Shown: piece after piece, positions 60,183 to 64,000 of the stretch
Position numbering within the stretch: position 1 is the stretch's first letter
Layout: each line of letters starts with the position of its first letter
Source: Gammaproteobacteria bacterium
Lineage (GTDB): Bacteria > Pseudomonadota > Gammaproteobacteria > Pseudomonadales > Azotimanducaceae
Length of the DNA stretch: 64,000 bases
Assembly (NCBI GenBank): GCA_030425195.1
Contig: JAUIAV010000016.1
Span: 1 to 64,000, forward strand
Direction: 5' to 3'
Notes under the pieces: model-generated
What the model saw: the letters and a program-made list of their open reading frames with translations, nothing else
The model's database searches: none
What the model was told of the DNA's origin: nothing
Program-made: the position numbers and the translations under genes

Positions 60183-61045
60183 AGATTGCCAGCTACCTGT
60201 CCGACGACGGAACCCCAGCCACCGCCGTGGTTCAGGAAGACGCTCTCATCGACCTGAACTCCTGTGGCCTGCCGGGTGACATGATGGATCTGCTGCGAAG
60301 CGGCATCGACGTGGCGGCCATCCGGAGCGCGCTGAAAAACGGCAGGATGCTCCCCCTCGAAGACAGCACCCTGCTGGCCCCGGTGCCGAATCCGGGCAAG
60401 GTGCTCGCCATCGGTCTCAACTACCGGGATCACGTGGAAGAGAGCGGCATGGAGGCACCGAAGCACCAGGTGTGGTTCAACAAGCAGCACAACTGCATCA
60501 CCGGGCCATACTCGCCCATCAATCTGCCCAGCGTTTCGCCCATGCTCGATTACGAAGCGGAGCTGTGCGTGGTGATCGGCAGGACGTGCAAGCACGTGCC
60601 CAGGGAAAGGGCGACAGAAGTCATTGCCGGATACTGCTGCGGCAACGATGTGAGCGTCCGGGACTGGCAGTTGAGGGCTCAGACCTTCCAGATCGGCAAG
60701 TCTTTCGACACCCACGGGCCCATCGGACCATACCTGGTAACACCGGACGAGGTCGGCGACCCCCATGCACTGGAGCTCCGCTGCCTGGTCAACGGCGAGG
60801 AGCGTCAGCACTCGAACACCAGGCACCTGATATTCGACTGCTACGACGCCATTGCCCACCTGACCCAGGCCTTCACGCTGGACGCCGGCGACGTGCTGTT
60901 CATGGGCACCCCGTCAGGCGTGGGTGCCGCCATGAAACCACCGTCATGGCTGGTGGAAGGCGACGTGGTCCGGGTCGAGATCGAAAAGCTCGGTTACATC
61001 GAGAACACCGTGGTGCCCGAAACCGCCGATACCGTCATCGGCTAG
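60179..61045 (+). CDS. Fumarylacetoacetate hydrolase (FAH) family protein
   Basis: 288 residues. An N-terminal small domain precedes the FAH catalytic core. The metal ligands are Glu126 and Glu128 in LDYEAELCVVIG and Asp157 in GNDVSVRDWQ. Lys174-containing QIGKSFDTHGPIGPYLV and VLFMGTPSGVG are also conserved. Members hydrolyse C-C bonds of 3-acylpyruvates or isomerise/decarboxylate meta-cleavage products. It is coupled to the TetR gene by ATGA. Position suggests it handles the product of the dioxygenase. Confidence 0.92.
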   Translation: MKIASYLSDDGTPATAVVQEDALIDLNSCGLPGDMMDLLRSGIDVAAIRSALKNGRMLPLEDSTLLAPVPNPGKVLAIGLNYRDHVEESGMEAPKHQVWFNKQHNCITGPYSPINLPSVSPMLDYEAELCVVIGRTCKHVPRERATEVIAGYCCGNDVSVRDWQLRAQTFQIGKSFDTHGPIGPYLVTPDEVGDPHALELRCLVNGEERQHSNTRHLIFDCYDAIAHLTQAFTLDAGDVLFMGTPSGVGAAMKPPSWLVEGDVVRVEIEKLGYIENTVVPETADTVIG

Positions 61046-61052
61046 CCGCCGA

Positions 61053-61184
61053 TCAGCCGGTTTTCTTCTTCCGTGCGGGTGCGCTGGCTCTGACCGGAGT
61101 GGCCTTCCGGACTCTTCCAGCGGTTTTCTGAACCTGATTGATCTGGTCCCGCGCTATCAGCTGGGACTCGCTGCGATTGATCAC
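61053..61184 (-). CDS. Possible small basic protein of 43 residues
   Basis: A GTG start is preceded by GAGGAG with eight-base spacing, opening 43 codons that read MINRSESQLIARDQ and onward, with a strongly basic end ARKKKTG. Its GC content at third positions is somewhat lower than neighbouring genes. No family is recognised. It fills part of the otherwise gene-free stretch 61046-61435 and is preceded by a region of competing inverted repeats. Coding status rests on the ribosome site and an uninterrupted frame only. It could be a nucleic-acid-binding peptide by composition. Confidence 0.4.
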   Translation of the reverse strand: MINRSESQLIARDQINQVQKTAGRVRKATPVRASAPARKKKTG

Positions 61185-61214
61185 TGCTTATTCTCCTCGG
61201 CAGGGAGTACTACT

Positions 61215-61286
61215 TATCTGGAACCTCTACGGTTCCGTTACTTCCAGATACTTCTATTGGTGACACCCGTCCCGTCGAGAGGTTCC
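61215..61286 (-). repeat. Competing inverted repeats upstream of the small basic ORF
   Basis: TATCTGGAA (61215-61223) pairs with TTCCAGATA (61242-61250), 9 bp. GGAACC (61220-61225) pairs with GGTTCC (61231-61236), 6 bp. GGAACCTCT (61220-61228) pairs with AGAGGTTCC (61278-61286), 9 bp. The pairings share bases and cannot all form at once, as in attenuators or riboswitch-like leaders. Confidence 0.6.
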
Positions 61287-61337
61287 TTGACGGAGGGCGC
61301 CACGGTCGCCGTATCGTGATCCGAACGGCACGCTGAC

Positions 61338-61361
61338 CGCCCGATTACGCGCCCGATTACA
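61338..61361 (-). promoter_or_regulatory. Tandem 11-mer with -10-like box in the gap after the HAD gene
   Basis: CGCCCGATTAC occurs twice with a 12-base period (61338-61348 and 61350-61360). On the minus strand TGTAAT (61356-61361) matches the -10 box at five of six positions and would place a transcript start about 165 bases before the small ORF. No convincing -35 box. Confidence 0.3.
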
Positions 61362-61435
61362 CTACAGGGCGAAGCCGTCTGGTGTGCGCCAGCTAACAGT
61401 TTGACAGACACCCGACATTTCGCCGGATTCCCCGT

Positions 61436-62101
61436 TCACAGCGCATCGTGCGCGACCCGAACCTCGTCCAGGGTCGCCACGATCCGGTGACCCAGCCGCT
61501 TGATCTCAGCCGTGGGGGGCACCAGATCCGGCACCTGAAAAACCACGCAGCCGGCGCTCACCGCCGCCCGGACACCGTTCGCGGAATCCTCCAGCGCCCA
61601 GCAGGCCGCGGGTTCCAGCGCCAGCAGGGCAGCACCAGCCAGATACGGATCCGGGTTCGGCTTCCCCTTCTCGGTCTCGCCACCGCAGACCAGCCCATCG
61701 AAGAAGTCGAGCAGTCCTGTGTCGCTCAGCTTCCCGACCGCCGTCGTCCGCCGGGTCGAGGTCACCAGTGCCATGGGCACCCGCCGCAGGGACAGATGCT
61801 CGAGCAGCGCCCGGGCACCTGCCTTGACCGGCACCGGCCCTTCGGCAAGGCGCGCATGGTAATGATGGCTCCAGCTGGCATCAACCGTCTCATACGGAAA
61901 TTCTGCGCCGTACGCGGCCACGAGAATCTCCCGCGTCTTCTCGTAGGTGCTGCCGATGCACTGCTGGTAGGTTCGAAGGTCCGCAGGCCAGCCGTGATCC
62001 TCACAGGCGCGCACGAATGCGTCCCGGGCGAGCCGTTCCGAATCGAGCAGCAGCCCGTCCATATCGAACAGCACGCCCAGCGGACGGGCACCCGTGCGCA
62101 C
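61436..62101 (-). CDS. HAD-superfamily phosphatase/phosphomutase
   Basis: 221 residues from a GTG. HAD motif I is FDMDGLLLDSE (Asp13, Asp15), the cap lies between motifs I and II, motif II is LVTST, and motif III/IV are KGKPNPDPYL and ALEDSANGVRAA. It is closest in style to beta-phosphoglucomutase/YcjU and 2-deoxyglucose-6-phosphatase proteins. The substrate is undetermined. It lies two bases after acnA on the same strand and is probably co-transcribed. Confidence 0.88.
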   Translation of the reverse strand: MRTGARPLGVLFDMDGLLLDSERLARDAFVRACEDHGWPADLRTYQQCIGSTYEKTREILVAAYGAEFPYETVDASWSHHYHARLAEGPVPVKAGARALLEHLSLRRVPMALVTSTRRTTAVGKLSDTGLLDFFDGLVCGGETEKGKPNPDPYLAGAALLALEPAACWALEDSANGVRAAVSAGCVVFQVPDLVPPTAEIKRLGHRIVATLDEVRVAHDAL

Positions 62102-62103
62102 CG

Positions 62104-64000
<1,897 letters not shown>

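Overview
The window is a 64 kb piece of a high-GC gammaproteobacterial chromosome. ZipA, the smc-zipA-ligA order, the ccmABCDEFGHI cytochrome c maturation set, YheU, BolA, TtcA, YaaA, Prc and AcnA all point to Gammaproteobacteria. The genus cannot be named from sequence alone. Genes are tightly packed. Several co-directional pairs share a 4-base ATGA, GTGA or TTGA overlap, and two genes probably start with TTG. I see no rRNA, tRNA, CRISPR array, insertion sequence or prophage.

Layout. 1-2590 (minus): a PhoQ-like sensor kinase (cut by the window edge), its response regulator, a PepSY protein and a glycine-zipper protein. 2841-6804: an exported zinc phospholipase/nuclease-like enzyme apparently fused to an outer-membrane barrel-like domain, convergent with a hydrolase lipoprotein and a glycerate kinase-like P-loop kinase. 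6969-11914: an M16 metallopeptidase lipoprotein and DinG. 11983-20158 (minus): smc-zipA-ligA, an SLT-like lipoprotein and a GntR regulator with its own terminator. 20249-31572 (minus): ccmA to ccmI behind a LOG-family nucleosidase (PpnN) and a TonB-dependent receptor, with a DUF11-like secreted protein and YheU further upstream.

31752-39005 (plus) holds the most striking system: an OmpR-type response regulator followed by a 2114-residue protein joining a Ser/Thr kinase, a P-loop ATPase, a long helical repeat region, GAF, PAS, histidine kinase, receiver and HPt. 39010-46615 holds ttcA, the ybbP/ybbA/tesA group, trhO, bolA, a PP2C phosphatase and yaaA. The phosphatase is a candidate, unproven, partner for the Ser/Thr kinase. 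46625-55424 holds a TerC protein, DUF1244, a compact signal peptidase I, a Qnr-like pentapeptide repeat protein, an FKBP lipoprotein, Prc and Lon. The FKBP, Prc and Lon genes form an envelope and proteostasis block. A hairpin-rich stretch lies before prc and a sigma-32-like promoter before lon.

55517-61045: an SLC13-type carrier next to a probable aromatic catabolic cluster (flavin monooxygenase, VOC dioxygenase-like protein, TetR regulator, FAH-family hydrolase). 61046-61435 carries no large gene. It holds a possible 43-codon basic ORF preceded by mutually exclusive inverted repeats. The window closes with a HAD phosphatase and the 3' part of acnA.
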